The notes under the pieces: generated by a model
Databases searched by the model: none
What the model was told of the DNA's origin: nothing
Seen by the model: the letters and a program-made list of their open reading frames with translations, nothing else
From: Planococcus maitriensis
Lineage (GTDB): Bacteria; Bacillota; Bacilli; Bacillales_A; Planococcaceae
Direction of reading: 5' to 3'
Assembly: GCF_003289925.1 (NCBI RefSeq)
Contig: NZ_QLZQ01000005.1
Location: 124,001-188,000 of the forward strand
Length of the DNA: 64,000 nt
Program-made: the position numbers and the translations under genes
In this document: positions 21,943 through 28,803 of the stretch, piece by piece
Layout of the letters: every line of letters begins with the position of its first letter
Position numbering within the stretch: the stretch's first letter is position 1

Positions 21943-22190
21943 GGGAAGCGATTCCCCTACGATCGGGCAACTATCTAAAGGAGCAAATCCGATTAAACAC
22001 ATACAGAACAACGAAATCTCTAAGCCGCCGAGCGCAAAGGGGTGAGCCGAAGCGATAAGACAGGCGCTCTTCCTGGCTTATTGCGAAAGGCCAACCCAAA
22101 GCCCGGCGGCGACTACTAAGATGATGCATAATTAAAACACCGGAACGATTCCACAAGCAAGCTCTAGTTGTCTTCACCGAAGCCCATCCC
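21943..22190 (+). repeat. Structured repeat unit B1
   Basis: Full 248-base unit. GNRA hairpin GGGAA-GCGA-TTCCC (21943-21956); P1 GCCGCCG (22024-22030)/CGGCGGC (22104-22110); P2 GGGT-GA-GCC (22040-22048)/GGC-CA-ACCC (22089-22097); P3 GCGATAAG-A-CAGG (22052-22064)/CCTG-G-CTTATTGC (22072-22084), loop CGCTCTT. One P3 pair is G.U in plus-strand RNA. The 3' part (GATGATGCAT ... CACAAGCAAGCTCT) is shared with unit B2. Confidence 0.75.
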
Positions 22191-22427
22191 GGGAAGCGAT
22201 TCCCCCACTAGCCGGCAATTATCTAAAGGAGCAGATTTAATTAGACATACAAGAATTTATGAAATATCTTAGCCGGCCAGCGACAAGGGTGAGCCGACGC
22301 AGTAAGACAGACGGTCTTCCTGGCTTACTGCCAAAGGCCAACCCAAAGCAAGCTGGCGACTGCCAAGATGATGCACAATCACAACACCATATGGATTCTA
22401 CAAGCAAACTCTCGCTATCTTCACAGA
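22191..22427 (+). repeat. Structured repeat unit B2
   Basis: Follows B1 head-to-tail at a period of 248 bases. GNRA hairpin GGGAA-GCGA-TTCCC (22191-22204); P1 GCCAGC (22276-22281)/GCTGGC (22352-22357); P2 GGGT-GA-GCC (22287-22295)/GGC-CA-ACCC (22336-22344); P3 GCAGTAAG-A-CAG (22299-22310)/CTG-G-CTTACTGC (22320-22331). P1 and P3 differ from B1 and A2 at both partners, keeping the pairs. No terminator was seen after it. Confidence 0.75.
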
Positions 22428-22544
22428 AACAGAAAATTTGAAGAACCTCGTATCAAAAAATAACTACAAATTGAAAGTTTTATACGAAAAACACGCCAGT
22501 GACTAGACCCTTTTTCACTTTCTGCAGGAAGTGCGAGAAAATCC

Positions 22545-22573
22545 TTGCGGCGAAATTAGAACTGGTCTATAGT
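22545..22573 (+). promoter_or_regulatory. Promoter of the B12-riboswitch/ribonucleotide reductase operon
   Basis: TTGCGG (22545-22550), a 17-bp spacer and TATAGT (22568-22573) make a sigma-A type promoter about 50 bases before the riboswitch. Confidence 0.7.
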
Positions 22574-22577
22574 GAAA

Positions 22578-22624
22578 CTACAAGATTTGGTGATGATGTA
22601 AAAAACCAACACCATATATAGTGA
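22578..22624 (+). promoter_or_regulatory. Two NrdR-like boxes, 31 bp apart
   Basis: ACACCATATATAGTGA (22609-22624) resembles the NrdR consensus ACACWATATHTWGTGT at 14 of 16 positions. A weaker copy, CTACAAGATTTGGTGA (22578-22593), is exactly 31 bases (three helical turns) upstream, the spacing known for paired NrdR boxes. They start just after the -10 box of the operon encoding ribonucleotide reductase, the usual NrdR target. Confidence 0.65.
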
Positions 22625-22627
22625 TAC

Positions 22628-22790
22628 CGCAACAAAGGTGCCCGATATGGGCTTAAAAGGGAATCCGGTGAAATACCGGAGCTGTTCCCGCAACTGTAAG
22701 CGCAGACGAACCATGAAATCCCACTGTCCAATGGACGGGAAGGGCATGGCGAGAGTGACGCGCGAGCCAGGAGACCTGCCTTAGTTGTCG
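22628..22790 (+). ncRNA. Adenosylcobalamin (B12) riboswitch
   Basis: The conserved cobalamin aptamer parts occur in order: AAGGTGCC near 22635, AAAAGGGAATCCGGTGAAA (22655-22673) with CCGGAGCTG, the B12 box CCCGCAACTGTAAGCGC (22687-22703), GGGAAGG near 22738, and GAGCCAGGAGACCTGCC (22764-22780). The closing helix P1 is CAACAAAGG (22630-22638) with CCTTAGTTG (22779-22787). An intrinsic terminator follows at 22877, so binding of the coenzyme should lower transcription of the genes behind it. Confidence 0.95.
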
Positions 22791-22876
22791 TTTTGCACTT
22801 CTCCGGGAATTGGGAAGGATGACAAAGGTTTGGTTCGTGTGGTCGCAGTATGCCCACCTAATTAACTTGCGTTTAT

Positions 22877-22908
22877 GCCCCCATTCTCTCCGGAGAGTGG
22901 GGGCTTTT
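22877..22908 (+). terminator. Riboswitch expression-platform terminator
   Basis: GCCCCCATTCTCTCC and GGAGAGTGGGGGC form a near-perfect stem followed by TTTTGTGTTTT, 25 bases before the next start codon. Confidence 0.85.
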
Positions 22909-22933
22909 GTGTTTTCAAAAGGAGGAAGTCAGC

Positions 22934-23422
22934 ATGAATAGAGAACAACTTCCGGCCGGCGTATCCAGGACCATCCAGTCCCGGCTCGTCTTGCCGCCGG
23001 ATACCAACCATATGGGCACGATTTTCGGGGGCACCGTCCTCGCATATATTGATGAAATCGCAGCCATCGCGGCAATGAAACATAGCCGGCGCGCAGTCGT
23101 AACCGCGTCGATCGACAACGTCAATTTCCTGTCCTCGGCGAAAGTCGGCGACATCCTGATCTTGGAAGGCGTTGTCATTTCGACAGGACGTACTTCGATG
23201 GAAGTATACGTCAAAGCAGAATGCCAGCACATCGAAAGCGGCACGCGCAGCTTAACGACTACCTCGATCTTGACGATGGTGGCAGTAGATGCAGAAGGCC
23301 GTCCGACGCCGGTCGCAAGCGTGGTGCCGGAAACGGAAAATGAAAAACGTCTATTTGAGAACGCACAGGAACGAAAAGAACGCCGAATGATAGCAAACGA
23401 ATACGCAAAGGAGCTGTGTTGA
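22934..23422 (+). CDS. Acyl-CoA thioesterase (hotdog fold, YkhA-like)
   Basis: A 162-residue hexameric-type acyl-CoA hydrolase. It has the BFIT/YciA family pattern: RLVLPPDTNHMGTIFGGTVLAYIDEIAAIAAM with the catalytic Asp in YIDE, then VTASIDNVNFLSSAKVGDILILEG and a basic C-terminal tail (QERKERRM). Such enzymes free CoA from medium or long acyl chains. The start ATG has AGGAGGAAG upstream. It is the first gene after the cobalamin riboswitch and ends one base before the ribonucleotide reductase gene, so it shares its B12 control. Why a thioesterase should answer to B12 is unclear; propionyl/methylmalonyl-CoA metabolism is one possible link. Confidence 0.88.
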   Translation: MNREQLPAGVSRTIQSRLVLPPDTNHMGTIFGGTVLAYIDEIAAIAAMKHSRRAVVTASIDNVNFLSSAKVGDILILEGVVISTGRTSMEVYVKAECQHIESGTRSLTTTSILTMVAVDAEGRPTPVASVVPETENEKRLFENAQERKERRMIANEYAKELC

Positions 23423-23423
23423 A

Positions 23424-25601
23424 ATGACTTTAGGAGCAGTAGAACGCGATAGAAAAATTCAAGATGCATTGGACCGGGTGTCGATGGACGAACCGCATTG
23501 GACGTTTGAGGCGGCAGGATTATATTTGGAGAAATTATATGAGCAAGCGGCACAAACGCGCGGCTACAGCGCAGCGAACAAATACGATGATTTTTACGGA
23601 TTGATTTACGGGCTTAGCCGACTTGGCATTTATTCGAAAGATTTATTGGAAGCTTACTCCGAAGACGAGATTCGCCTATTGGGACAAGAAATTTCACCGG
23701 AGCGCGATGAATTGTTCAATTACATAGGATTATTCTTGCTGGCGGACCGTTATTTGGCAAAAGACTACGACGGAAGTGTGTGGGAATTGCCGCAAGAGCG
23801 CTTTCTCATCATCGCGATGACTTTGATGCAAAAAGAACCGAAAGTGCGCCGCTTGGAACTCGTCAAGGAAGCGTATTGGGCGATGAGCAATTTGTATATG
23901 ACGGTGGCGACGCCGACTTTATCGAATGCAGGGAAAAGCTTCGGCCAAATGTCTTCGTGCTTTATCGACACCGTGGCGGATTCGCTTGACGGCATTTACC
24001 AGAACAACTGGGACGTTGCGCGCCTGAGCAAAGACGGCGGCGGCCTCGGCGTCTATTACGGAAAAGTGCGCGCACTCGGCTCGGACATCCGCAAATTCAA
24101 AGGCAATTCATCCGGCGTCATCCCGTGGATCCGCCTGCTCAACGACACAGCGGTCAGCGTCGACCAGCTCGGCCAGCGCCAAGGCGCAGTGGCGGTCTAT
24201 TTGGATGTATTCCATAAAGACATCATGAATGGCTTCCTGGATTTGAAAACGAACAATGGCGATGAGCGCCGCAAAGCACACGATATTTTTACCGGGGTCT
24301 CGATTCCGGATTTGTTTATGCAAAAATTGCAGGAAACGGATGAAAACGGCCGCAGTGTCGGCGAATGGCATACGTTCTGCCCGCACGAAGTCAAGCAAGT
24401 GATGGGCTGGAAAGACGATCAGGGCAATCCGCTTGGCCTGGAAGATTTCTATGACGAAACGGACCGTAAATACTTTACGGAAAAATACGAAGAAGCGGTT
24501 AACCATCCTTTATTGGCAAGAAAATCGTTCCGTGCAATGGACGTTATGGCGCGCATCATGGTGTCGCAGCTTGAGACCGGCACGCCGTATATGTTCTACC
24601 GCGACGAAGTGAATCGCCAAAACCCGAACAAGCACTTGCGCGGCATCGGCAAAACGTCCATCTACTGCAGCAATCTGTGCAGTGAAATCGCCCAGAACAT
24701 GTCTCCGACTGAAATCATCAAAGAATACAAAGACGAAGAAGGCAATTTGGTCACTGTGCGCAAACCTGGCGATTTCGTCGTCTGCAATTTGTCGTCGATC
24801 AACTTGCCAAGAGCAGTGCAGGCGGACGTCTTGTCCCGCCTCATCCCGATTCAATTGCGCATGCTTGATAATGTCATCGATTTGAATACCATTTCGGTCG
24901 GCCAGGCAGAAGTGACGAACGGAAAATACCGCGCCGTTGGACTAGGAACATTCGGTTGGCACCATTTGCTGGCGCTTCGCAGCATCCATTGGGAAACAGA
25001 AGAAGCGGTCGAGTATGCCGACACTTTGTACGAAGAAATCGCCTGGCACACAATCCGCGCATCTGCGGGGTTGGCAGAAGAAAAAGGAGCCTTCAGCGAA
25101 TTCAAGGATTCTGAATGGCATACGGGCAGCTTTTTCGAACGCCGCGGCTACAACAGCGAACGCTGGGACGCATTGCGCCGTAAAGTTGCAGCATCCGGCG
25201 TCCGCAATGGCTGGATGATGGCGGTCGCGCCGAACTCGTCGACCGCTAAAATCGGCGGTTCGACAGACGGCATCGATCCTTTGTATGCCGTCGAATACGC
25301 AGAAGAGAAAAAGAATTTCCGTTTTAATGTTACGGCACCGGACCTCAACCACCGGACGTATGACTATTACCGCCGTGCGCGCCACGTGCTGGACCAGAAA
25401 TGGAGCATCCGCCAAAACGCCGCGAGACAGCGCCATATCGACCAGTCAATCAGTTTTAATTTGTATGTGCCGCACACGATCCGCGCCAAGGAATTGCTGG
25501 AGTTGCACCTCGAAGCGTGGAATTGCGGATTGAAGACGAGCTATTATGTGCGCAGCACGTCGCAGGAAGAAATCGAAGCATGCGAGGCATGTGAAAGCTA
25601 A
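23424..25601 (+). CDS. nrdE: Class I ribonucleotide reductase, large (alpha) subunit
   Basis: A 725-residue catalytic subunit reducing ribonucleoside diphosphates. Key cysteines are present: SSCFIDTV (near 178) and NLSSINL with VVCNL (near 453) form the redox pair, SNLCSEI (near 419) carries the thiyl radical Cys with Asn and Glu, and the tail ends CEACES for re-reduction. The two radical-transfer tyrosines lie in the C-terminal third. It begins directly with the DEPHWTFEAA region, so the N-terminal ATP-cone that senses dATP is absent. Subclass (Ib or an ATP-cone-less Ia) is not settled; nrdE is used by analogy. AAGGAG lies upstream of the ATG; one base follows the previous stop. Confidence 0.93.
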   Translation: MTLGAVERDRKIQDALDRVSMDEPHWTFEAAGLYLEKLYEQAAQTRGYSAANKYDDFYGLIYGLSRLGIYSKDLLEAYSEDEIRLLGQEISPERDELFNYIGLFLLADRYLAKDYDGSVWELPQERFLIIAMTLMQKEPKVRRLELVKEAYWAMSNLYMTVATPTLSNAGKSFGQMSSCFIDTVADSLDGIYQNNWDVARLSKDGGGLGVYYGKVRALGSDIRKFKGNSSGVIPWIRLLNDTAVSVDQLGQRQGAVAVYLDVFHKDIMNGFLDLKTNNGDERRKAHDIFTGVSIPDLFMQKLQETDENGRSVGEWHTFCPHEVKQVMGWKDDQGNPLGLEDFYDETDRKYFTEKYEEAVNHPLLARKSFRAMDVMARIMVSQLETGTPYMFYRDEVNRQNPNKHLRGIGKTSIYCSNLCSEIAQNMSPTEIIKEYKDEEGNLVTVRKPGDFVVCNLSSINLPRAVQADVLSRLIPIQLRMLDNVIDLNTISVGQAEVTNGKYRAVGLGTFGWHHLLALRSIHWETEEAVEYADTLYEEIAWHTIRASAGLAEEKGAFSEFKDSEWHTGSFFERRGYNSERWDALRRKVAASGVRNGWMMAVAPNSSTAKIGGSTDGIDPLYAVEYAEEKKNFRFNVTAPDLNHRTYDYYRRARHVLDQKWSIRQNAARQRHIDQSISFNLYVPHTIRAKELLELHLEAWNCGLKTSYYVRSTSQEEIEACEACES

Positions 25602-25616
25602 GGAAGGATGAGGAGT

Positions 25617-26654
25617 ATGCAAACTTTAACGAAACAACCATTGATGGATCCGGATGCACCGAACCGCTCGACCGCCATTGTCGGCGGGGCGAGCTCCGGC
25701 TTGCTCAATTGGAATGACATCGCCCATCCGCATATGTATGAATTGTACCAAGCGCTGCTCGCGAACTTCTGGAAAGCGCAGGAAATCAATATGCAGGACG
25801 ATATTAAAAATTGGGACTCGCTATCGGATACCGAGAAAGATGTCTTTTTGCGCATCAACACGCAGCTTGCATCTCTCGACAGCCTGCAGACCCCGACGAT
25901 GACCCAAGTGATGGACTATGTCAGCGATTCAAGCTTCAAGTCGATTTTTGCCGTCATCGCCCAGCAGGAAGCGGTCCATACCGAGTCGTATTCCTACGTA
26001 CTCAGCTCGCTCGTGCCGCTCGATGAACAGAACCGGCGCTTTGATGAAGCGAAGAACGACCCGCTCGTCAGAAAGCGCAACGCACGGATCTTGTCTGCAT
26101 ATGAAGCGTTCCGCACCGAGCCCAATCTGGAAAACTTATTGAAGCTTGCGGTTAATTCGATCAACTTGGAAGGCATTTATTTCTATGCCGGGTTTGCGTT
26201 TTTCTACCATCTCGCACGCCAGCAGAAAATGCTCAAGACGAGCACGATGATCAGCTATATCCAGCGTGATGAAATGCAGCACGCCTATTTCGTTTCCCAG
26301 TTTATCCGCATCCTGATGGCAGAAAACCCGGAACTCGCAACAGATGAGATGAACGACTGGATCCGCGATGAAGTGGCGCACGCAGTGGAACTCGAAAAAG
26401 AATGGGCACAGCACATCCTTGGGGACATCGACGGCCTAGATCTGGATGAGTTCAACGAATACGTCGAGTATTTGGCAAACAAGCGGCTGCGCCAAATCGG
26501 CCTCGGCAACCTCTATGAAACGCGTGATAACCCGATGCCGTGGATCCGCGTCTTCGGCGATGACAGGATGAACAGCACGAAGTCGGATTTCTTCGAACAG
26601 AAATCGCGCGCCTATACGAAAGTATCGGAGTCGAACGGTTTTGACGAATTATAA
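25617..26654 (+). CDS. nrdF: Class I ribonucleotide reductase, small (beta) subunit
   Basis: A 345-residue radical-generating subunit. Metal ligands: Asp in LASLDSLQ (near 90), Glu and His in EAVHTESY (near 117 and 120), Glu in NLEGIYFY (near 185), and Glu and His in RDEMQHAYF (near 218 and 221). The radical Tyr is kept four residues after the first His (HTESY, near 124). The C-terminal tail (SNGFDEL) would dock on the alpha subunit. The ATG at 25617 is chosen since AGGAAGG lies 9 bases before it; an ATG three codons earlier abuts the Shine-Dalgarno. Its end overlaps the flavodoxin gene. Confidence 0.93.
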   Translation: MQTLTKQPLMDPDAPNRSTAIVGGASSGLLNWNDIAHPHMYELYQALLANFWKAQEINMQDDIKNWDSLSDTEKDVFLRINTQLASLDSLQTPTMTQVMDYVSDSSFKSIFAVIAQQEAVHTESYSYVLSSLVPLDEQNRRFDEAKNDPLVRKRNARILSAYEAFRTEPNLENLLKLAVNSINLEGIYFYAGFAFFYHLARQQKMLKTSTMISYIQRDEMQHAYFVSQFIRILMAENPELATDEMNDWIRDEVAHAVELEKEWAQHILGDIDGLDLDEFNEYVEYLANKRLRQIGLGNLYETRDNPMPWIRVFGDDRMNSTKSDFFEQKSRAYTKVSESNGFDEL

Positions 26655-27117
26655 ACCGGACATTGCAATTGTCTATGCTTCTGCGACGGGGCACACCGAA
26701 TGCCTCGCTTCAATGATTACGGATGCGCTGGTTCGTCAAGGGGCTCAACCGGATGTTTTTCATGTGAAGGAATTCGATCTCGCTGAACTATCCCGTTACG
26801 ATATAGTTGTAGTCGGTACATATACGTGGATGAGCGGCGAAATCCCGAAGCAGCTGCATGGCCTGTTCGAAGCGATGGAACAGCACGGGAACGGCCTTGT
26901 TACAGGCGTATTCGGCACAGGCGACCGCTGCTTCGCGGCGTATTGCGGCGCGGTGGATCTGTTCCGGGACATGCTTCACGCGAAAACCATCTTAGCCGCC
27001 ACGCTAAAAGTCGAACAGATGCCTTCTGCGGATGACTGCCCGCGCTGTGCTGCGTTCGCGGAACGTTTGCTGATGAAATACAGCCATCACAGAGGCTTGC
27101 TGTCGGCCAACTCCTGA
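26641..27117 (+). CDS. Flavodoxin, in operon with ribonucleotide reductase
   Basis: A 158-residue FMN-binding flavodoxin: phosphate loop YASATGHTE (near 12-20), FMN-contacting YTWMSGEIP (near 61) and FGTGDRCFAAYCGAVD (near 92). It starts at TTG inside the end of the beta subunit gene (14-base overlap), GGAG 10 bases upstream, so it is translated together with it. NrdI is a different, shorter flavodoxin-like activator of class Ib enzymes; this protein is not a clear NrdI but may play that part, supplying electrons or oxidant for the metal centre. A C-terminal CPRC pair is unusual for a flavodoxin. Confidence 0.85.
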   Translation: MTNYKPDIAIVYASATGHTECLASMITDALVRQGAQPDVFHVKEFDLAELSRYDIVVVGTYTWMSGEIPKQLHGLFEAMEQHGNGLVTGVFGTGDRCFAAYCGAVDLFRDMLHAKTILAATLKVEQMPSADDCPRCAAFAERLLMKYSHHRGLLSANS

Positions 27118-27190
27118 CGCTTCCTTTAGTTTCTCGCTCGGGCAAGCGGGTATAGAGCTAATAAGGAATTGAAACGGAGGAGGAAGGTCG

Positions 27191-27379
27191 ATGGCACAAC
27201 AGAAATGGCTGAAAGTCGGCGCAGCGGCAATGCTGTCTGCCGGAATGCTTGCTGCATGCGGCGGCGGGGAAGAAGAGCCGGAAATGGAACAAGAAACAGA
27301 CGTCATGCCAGGTGAAGAACAAGGCGACTCTGAAGACAATGAAGACAATGAAGATGACGAGGAAGATGAAGAAGATTGA
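27191..27379 (+). CDS. Small acidic lipoprotein
   Basis: A 62-residue precursor with signal sequence and lipobox LAAC (Cys near 23), then a tail that is nearly all Glu/Asp with a few Gln, Gly and Asn (EEEPEMEQET ... DEEDEED). It would be tethered to the outer face of the membrane. GGAGGAGGAAGG precedes the ATG. No family function is known; the polyacidic tail could bind cations. Confidence 0.65.
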   Translation: MAQQKWLKVGAAAMLSAGMLAACGGGEEEPEMEQETDVMPGEEQGDSEDNEDNEDDEEDEED

Positions 27380-27545
27380 TTTTGTATAAGTGGTTGTAGG
27401 CCTATAGTTTCCCTTTTTGGACGATTTATCTTATACTATTCACGAACGGGAAGCCATAGTATTTCCGATCAGGCATCAATTATCACTGCTTAAAAATATA
27501 CAACTCCCATTTGGTAAAATGGAACAGACTATAGCGCTGGAACCA

Positions 27546-27590
27546 ACGCCGAAAAAAGCCCTTGCTTGGGTTTTTTTCGGCGTTTTCTTT
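27546..27590 (+). terminator. Long-stem terminator
   Basis: AACGCCGAAAAAA(G)CCC and GGGTTTTTTTCGGCGTT fold with loop TTGCTT, then TTCTTTT. It lies 170 bases past the lipoprotein gene and before the next gene. Confidence 0.75.
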
Positions 27591-27623
27591 TCGGCGTAAT
27601 TTGCTTTAAGAAAGGGGAACGAT

Positions 27624-28022
27624 ATGAAAATCGAACACACTATCATGGACCTGGCACAACAGGTCGGTAACTTGCTTGAGGCAGAGACCGATACCACGGA
27701 CATGGAATGCCTAATCAAGAAAAACCGGACCGTAACCATTCAATTGCATGATAAAAGTTTTGATTGCACACTGGAACACGATATATCGTTTCGAAACCTG
27801 AAATCCGATGGCTCTGCCATGAACGAAGCAGACATTTACCTGCTGCCTGAAGAAGTGCCGTTATTTACGCAAGCCTTGCAGCAATATCCGATCGCCTTAC
27901 CGACAGAATTTGAGCAAAGCATCGACTCGAACCCGAATATTGTGTGTCTGCGCCTGATTGCAGAGGAACCGCCCGAGAATTTTGCCGCACGGCTCGCAGC
28001 TGCATTGCGCCGAATCGATTAA
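27624..28022 (+). CDS. Hypothetical protein, distantly DUF1259-like
   Basis: A 132-residue cytoplasmic protein. The middle MNEADIYLLPEEVPLFTQALQQYPIALP followed by NIVCLRLIAEEPPENFAARLAAALRRID has the alternation seen in the C-terminal half of DUF1259/LpqO proteins (an E-pro-F-xx-L segment, then a strand, then pPxxFA). The likeness is weak. GAAAGGGGAACG precedes the ATG. It has its own terminator. Confidence 0.5.
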   Translation: MKIEHTIMDLAQQVGNLLEAETDTTDMECLIKKNRTVTIQLHDKSFDCTLEHDISFRNLKSDGSAMNEADIYLLPEEVPLFTQALQQYPIALPTEFEQSIDSNPNIVCLRLIAEEPPENFAARLAAALRRID

Positions 28023-28031
28023 TATAGATAC

Positions 28032-28060
28032 AACCCGGATGCCTGGCAATCCGGGTTTTT
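28032..28060 (+). terminator. Terminator after the DUF1259-like gene
   Basis: AACCCGGA (28032-28039) pairs with TCCGGGTT (28050-28057), then T's. Confidence 0.8.
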
Positions 28061-28179
28061 ACTATTCAACTTGAGCAATGTCCATTCATAAAACATGCGA
28101 TTAGATAATCGATGCTTAATCCTCGTCCTCCCTTTATAATGAAACTACGCAACATTTCACTTGAAGAGGAGTTTTTCCC

Positions 28180-28803
28180 GTGATTGTCATCATCGATCAT
28201 TATGATTCATTTACATATAATCTGGTCCATTACTTCGAACGGCTCGGTGCGCGTGTGGAGGTCTTCCAGAATGACCAGGCCGTGCTCCAAGACATCGAAG
28301 CCTTATCACCGGAGCTGATTGTGCTGTCGCCAGGGCCGGGCAAGCCTTTGCAGCCGGGCGTCGGGACAAAAGTGCTCGAACAGCTTAGCGGGAACATTCC
28401 GATACTCGGCGTGTGCCTGGGCCACCAGAGCATTGTCGAGTTTTACGGAGGCAAAGTCCGTAAAGGCGCACAGCCTGTCCACGGCAAAGTATCGGAAGTG
28501 GCACATGGCGGGCAGGGAGTTTTTGCGGGGTTGAGTTCACCGACGCCGGTCGTGCGTTATCATTCGCTCGTGGCGGAAATCGATACGCTTCCAGGCATTC
28601 TCGAAGTGACGGCAACAGCAGAGGATGGCAGCATCATGGGCGTGCGCCACAAAGAATTGCCGGTCGAGGGCATCCAATTCCATCCTGAATCGATTTTGAC
28701 GAAGGACGGTTTTCAGATGCTCGCGACCGCCTATCAGAACGCCCAATTATGGAATCGGGAAAAGAAAGGAGGCGCACAAGATGGCCCCTTATCTGCAGTT
28801 TGA
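28180..28803 (+). CDS. pabA: Aminodeoxychorismate/anthranilate synthase glutamine amidotransferase
   Basis: A 207-residue class I amidotransferase that releases ammonia from glutamine for 4-amino-4-deoxychorismate (folate) and possibly anthranilate synthesis. Catalytic Cys in LGVCLGHQ (near 78), and His-x-Glu in FHPESIL (near 168-170). The oxyanion loop is LSPGPGKP. GTG start with GAAGAGGAG upstream. The gene overlaps pabB by 23 bases. Since trp genes are not nearby and pabB follows, folate supply is its first role; in Bacillus this subunit serves both pathways. Confidence 0.93.
   Translation: MIVIIDHYDSFTYNLVHYFERLGARVEVFQNDQAVLQDIEALSPELIVLSPGPGKPLQPGVGTKVLEQLSGNIPILGVCLGHQSIVEFYGGKVRKGAQPVHGKVSEVAHGGQGVFAGLSSPTPVVRYHSLVAEIDTLPGILEVTATAEDGSIMGVRHKELPVEGIQFHPESILTKDGFQMLATAYQNAQLWNREKKGGAQDGPLSAV

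Noticed and set aside
27417..27599. 60-codon plus-strand frame
   Set aside because: No ribosome binding site, and its end runs through the terminator hairpin at 27546-27590.
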